Of a DNA stretch of 64,000 nt, positions 62,301 through 64,000 are shown piece by piece; the first letter of the stretch is position 1; each line of letters starts with the position of its first letter. The DNA lies in contig JACRQG010000027.1 of the NCBI GenBank assembly GCA_016222805.1, forward strand, positions 248,001-312,000, given 5' to 3'. Source of the stretch: Verrucomicrobiota bacterium. GTDB lineage: Bacteria; Verrucomicrobiota; Verrucomicrobiia; Opitutales; Opitutaceae. The notes beneath the pieces were generated by a model, which ran no database searches, was not told the origin of the DNA, and was given only the letters and a program-made list of their open reading frames with translations. The position numbers were made by a program, and so were the translations under genes.

Positions 62301-62514
62301 GACGTTCACCTGGGGGGCGAAGCAGTTGTTCCTCGACCTGCAGGGCGAGTACGTCGTGCGGAAGGGGCTCACGCTGTTCGCCAACCTGCGCAACGTGGGG
62401 GATGCCACCAACGACACCGGGATCTACGGGCCCCTGACGCCGGCGGTCGCGCGGTTCCGTCAGCGCACCACCTACGGTTCGCTGTGGTCCTTCGGCGTGC
62501 GCGGAACGTTCTAG
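59377..62514 (+). CDS. TonB-dependent receptor with CarboxypepD_reg domain
   Basis: A 1045-residue receptor with a signal peptide (LLGVALAVGLWARTEAQ). The CarboxypepD_reg domain (MIEGRVSNSRTGDFVERARV) is followed by VKLSEYVVASSKEMEGAAIA. The plug has SADEFGSVLESNPGDFLKYL and RLEVVHSPTPESPGSALAGS. The barrel ends LWSFGVRGTF. It is clearly paralogous over its full length to the receptor at 25412-28930, but has no STN domain, so it is a transporter without signalling. The start is 49 bp after the PAP2-TIR gene, so readthrough from that unit is possible. A perfect hairpin follows the stop. Confidence 0.93.
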   Translation: MNSQSLSGILRRLLGVALAVGLWARTEAQPATAGMIEGRVSNSRTGDFVERARVTIAGTRLETFTDATGEFRLAAVPAGPAVLRVFFTGFEPYTATVTVAPGVTVRRDVVLGGADGAVVKLSEYVVASSKEMEGAAIAIHDQRFAQNIVNVVSADEFGSVLESNPGDFLKYLPGITIDFIGGAARSISIGGAPPEYVPITVSGFDISSVAGGGTARSVDFHTISMNNISRLEVVHSPTPESPGSALAGSVNMIPRSAFDRARPVFNYSVFLMTRDNDRHLFGKTPGPRWVNTRKVHPGFDFSYIKPVNERFGFTLTGGNTKQYTEEARTANTWRGAGSATNGLTATTAATQYPDTTPEQPYLTDYVVEDGGKTTMRTSAAATVDYRFSRHDRASLSFEATFYDSPLNQRNLSFFVNRVTPGDFTTTSTRGQVGRGEIRQTSQSRHHSRRKIMPTLVYRHDGPVWKAEGGVGYANELLTFRSGDKGYLNQVVSTRQGVTVAFDDTFYLRPGRITVTDGATGAPVDPYRLDNFVLSTANATWRRTTDTRRSVYGHLRRDLEAGGVPLALKGGFDVRQAVRDDFQLTPAYTFVGADGRSSTSPTAAGSDDRADLLLDEVFSQRVAPYGFPKIQYVSTQEAYNHLKANPTYFTLDQNSTYRSGVTNSKRAAETVSSAYARVDAAFFDRRLRLVGGLRAEQTNVEAEGPLNDPTRNYQRDASGRVIRDAAGQPTLIVPTSNALGVSQLTYLERGMHAEKEYLRLFPSVNASYSVRENLIARAAWYTSVGRPNFNQYAGGITLPDPDLPPANNNRITVNNAAIKAWSAQTTKVRLEYYFEGVGQISVGAFRREFENFFGSVIFPAAPEFLALYGLEAGTYGAFDVSTQHNVSGTVRMTGCEFDYKQALTFLPRWARGVQVFANASALRATGDDSAEFAGYVPRSFNWGISLSRPTFNLRANWNYRGRNRQSPLTGRSIQPGTFTWGAKQLFLDLQGEYVVRKGLTLFANLRNVGDATNDTGIYGPLTPAVARFRQRTTYGSLWSFGVRGTF

Positions 62515-62540
62515 CCCGGCCGCGTTTCACCGCGGCCGGG
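62515..62540 (+). terminator. Perfect GC-rich hairpin after the receptor gene
   Basis: CCCGGCCGCG and CGCGGCCGGG pair perfectly around the loop TTTCAC, starting at the base after the stop codon. No T-tract follows, so termination efficiency is uncertain. Confidence 0.45.
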
Positions 62541-62571
62541 GGCCGGACCCAGGTGCGAGACACTGCCCGAG

Positions 62572-62644
62572 GTAGCCGGCCTCGCTGAGGCCGGTCTCGA
62601 ACTGGAGATCGAACGTGTCGGCCGGGGTCGGCGTCCCCGGCTAC
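62572..62644. repeat. Intergenic palindromic repeat related to the 51.8-kb element
   Basis: The ends GTAGCCGG and CCGGCTAC are complementary. Internal phrases CTGAGGCCGG and GCCGGGGTCGGCG are shared with the element at 51781-51886. It sits in the 303-bp gap between the receptor and a YdjM-type gene, and the remainder of that gap shows no gene. Confidence 0.55.
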
Positions 62645-62817
62645 AAGGGGATCGTCGCAGGTTTCAGAATGGTCCTTTCCCACCAAGCCCAAACCACTGG
62701 GCCCGCGGCATTCGCCGACCAGGCGGAAGAAGCCCGTCCTGCGTGTCCGTGTGTTCCGAGGGAAACCCTGCCTCGGCTATTGGTTGCGGCCTCCGGCCGC
62801 TGGGTGATGTGCGCCGG

Positions 62818-63471
62818 CTATCCCGCGCGGCGCCGGCGATGGGCGTCGATCCAATAGCCGGCGAGCACGAGCAGCCATTGGGCCTGGCCGACCCAGGCGA
62901 CCGCCGCGATGTCCGGCGGCGGCGGGCCGAAGACGTTGCCCAGGTGGATCGTGAGCAGGAAGAGGACGAGGGCCCACGTGCCGATGGATCCGAGGCGATC
63001 GACGGCCTCGGTGGCGCGGAGATAGAGCCAGGTGCCGGCGGCAAAGAGGGCCAGTTCGAGCACGAGGGACCCGGTCAGCGAACTCCAGAGGCCGAAGCCA
63101 ACCTTGGGACCGGAGCCGGGGAGCAGCGGCAGGTCCGGATGGTGCACGAGGAGGTCGAGGGCCCAGTGGCTGAGCACCGCGACGCCGCAGATGATCGCGC
63201 CGACCCGTTCGCGGCGCAGCAGGAAGTAGCCGCCGCCGAACAGCACCGCCCAGACCGCGACCATCGCGAGACTGTGGGAGATGGGATAGTCGGTGAAGTG
63301 GATCGGGGGCTGCGATCCGGCCGGGGCAATCTGGGCGTGTTCGATCTTGAGCAGCAGCAGGGTCGGCCAGAGCAGGTCGATGAACTGGGCGGCGAGGAAC
63401 AACGTGCCGAGGGAAACGACGGGCGCGGTGCGTTTCAGGGCGAAGCCCACGCCGAAGTGACCGAGGAACAT
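62818..63471 (-). CDS. YdjM/DUF457-type integral membrane protein (predicted metal-dependent hydrolase)
   Basis: A 217-residue membrane protein. It starts with the typical FLGHFGVGFALKR, followed by LGTLFLAAQFIDLLWPTLLL, HFTDYPISHSLAMVAVWA and VAVLSHWALDLLVHHPD. The conserved His/Asp residues (GH near the start, ID in the second helix, SHS, and SHWALD) are those thought to bind metal in the family. About six TM segments are visible. The ATG at 63471 fits the family start better than the upstream in-frame start at 63525. Function in the cell is not established. It is on the opposite strand to the receptor and next to the truncated gene at the edge. Confidence 0.82.
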   Translation of the reverse strand: MFLGHFGVGFALKRTAPVVSLGTLFLAAQFIDLLWPTLLLLKIEHAQIAPAGSQPPIHFTDYPISHSLAMVAVWAVLFGGGYFLLRRERVGAIICGVAVLSHWALDLLVHHPDLPLLPGSGPKVGFGLWSSLTGSLVLELALFAAGTWLYLRATEAVDRLGSIGTWALVLFLLTIHLGNVFGPPPPDIAAVAWVGQAQWLLVLAGYWIDAHRRRRAG

Positions 63472-63598
63472 GGGAACAACGATCGCCCTCTGGCCGGACG
63501 TGTCGAGGCGCCCCGGAAGCGCCAACCGCGGTCAGAAGCCATCCTGAATCCGGGCGCACCGGGCAGAAGCCCGGACACTCGGCGGCCAGGAGGTGGAC

Positions 63599-64000
63599 TC
63601 AGGTCGAGCGTTTGGCCGGGGCGGCGACCACTTCGAACGGAATGGCGGGCGCGGTGCCCAGGGCGCTGCGCTGCCCCTGCTTTTGCTTGCTCCCTTTGGT
63701 GGGTCCGCGCTCGGCAAACACGTTCAGGACGAGGTTGCCCTGCAGGCCCGGCTTGGCCTTGGCGGCGTCGCAGGCAAACACGACCTCGAAGCCATCGCGG
63801 TTTACCCGCGTCCGCTTGACCGTGATGCCTTCGGGGGGATCGATGATCTCCACGCGGATGTCGTTCACGTTGCGAGCGACGGCCGACGCGACCTGGATCC
63901 GGGCCTCGCCGCCCGCGTTGAGGCGCAGCGGCAGGTTGCCGAGGATCCGGCTGGGAGAGCCGCGGCCCACGGTGCAGACCTTCAGCTCCTTCGCGATCAC
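63599..64000 (-). CDS. C-terminal part of a beta-rich secreted-type protein (cut by window edge)
   Basis: The frame enters from the right edge and stops at 63599; 133 residues are visible. It has a beta-sandwich pattern (LGNLPLRLNAGGEARIQVAS, VNDIRVEIIDPPEGITVKRT, GFEVVFACDAAKAKPGLQGN, LVLNVFAERGP) and a basic region before the end (KGSKQKQGQR). Such terminal modules occur at the end of large exported proteins in Planctomycetes and Verrucomicrobia, for example PPC-domain proteins. The identity of the full protein cannot be told from this part. Confidence 0.6.
   Translation of the reverse strand: MIAKELKVCTVGRGSPSRILGNLPLRLNAGGEARIQVASAVARNVNDIRVEIIDPPEGITVKRTRVNRDGFEVVFACDAAKAKPGLQGNLVLNVFAERGPTKGSKQKQGQRSALGTAPAIPFEVVAAPAKRST

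Overview
The window is GC-rich bacterial DNA. It most likely comes from a Verrucomicrobiota genome of the Opitutaceae type. This is inferred from gene content: six long TonB-dependent receptors (several with CarboxypepD_reg plugs), LacI regulators, a secreted sulfatase, several Tat-exported sugar-type enzymes, a WD40-containing Hanks kinase linked to an ECF sigma factor, and a hybrid propeller sensor kinase. I see no rRNA, tRNA, CRISPR array, insertion sequence or phage gene. Both edges cut genes.

Layout. 1-6.4 kb: a sugar-use block with a truncated GH78-type rhamnosidase, a sugar-isomerase-like protein, a LacI regulator and a TonB receptor, closed by strong terminators. 6.4-8.4 kb: an exported enolase-superfamily enzyme coupled to a DUF2490 barrel. 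8.7-10.6 kb: an operon of an Hsp33-type redox chaperone, PnuC and a nicotinamide riboside kinase-like ATPase. 10.6-15.6 kb: Fe-dependent alcohol dehydrogenase, LsrG-like monooxygenase, a secreted protein of unknown activity and a TPR-glycosyltransferase. 16-18 kb: a secreted acid phosphatase and a beta-lactamase-fold hydrolase. 18.2-22.8 kb: kinase/WD40 protein and overlapping sigma factor. 23-31 kb: a DUF2961 remnant, a TolB-like propeller protein, and a complete FecI-FecR-STN/TonB receptor signalling unit.

31-49.6 kb looks like one regulated island. It holds two tandem amidohydrolase-fold proteins (the second without metal ligands), two divergent Tat-exported DegT-type PLP proteins, a propeller histidine kinase with a NarL-type response regulator, a secreted propeller protein, two TonB receptors plus a receptor remnant, and a Tat-exported Gfo/Idh/MocA oxidoreductase. 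Three palindromes of the form CCCCAT-N4-ATGGGG (the second has one outer mismatch) lie in three of its intergenic regions. Each has a -10-like hexamer 23-24 bp downstream, and the one between the divergent genes has them on both sides. I propose these as the binding sites of the island's response regulator.

49.6-64 kb: a sulfatase, a TonB receptor with a divergent LacI regulator and a likely operator, then a two-gene unit made of a membrane-anchored PhnD-like binding protein overlapping a six-TM PAP2 phosphatase fused to a C-terminal TIR domain. I regard this pair as the best candidate for an undescribed signalling or defence system. A further receptor, closely related to the 25-29 kb one, a YdjM-type membrane protein and a truncated secreted protein complete the window.
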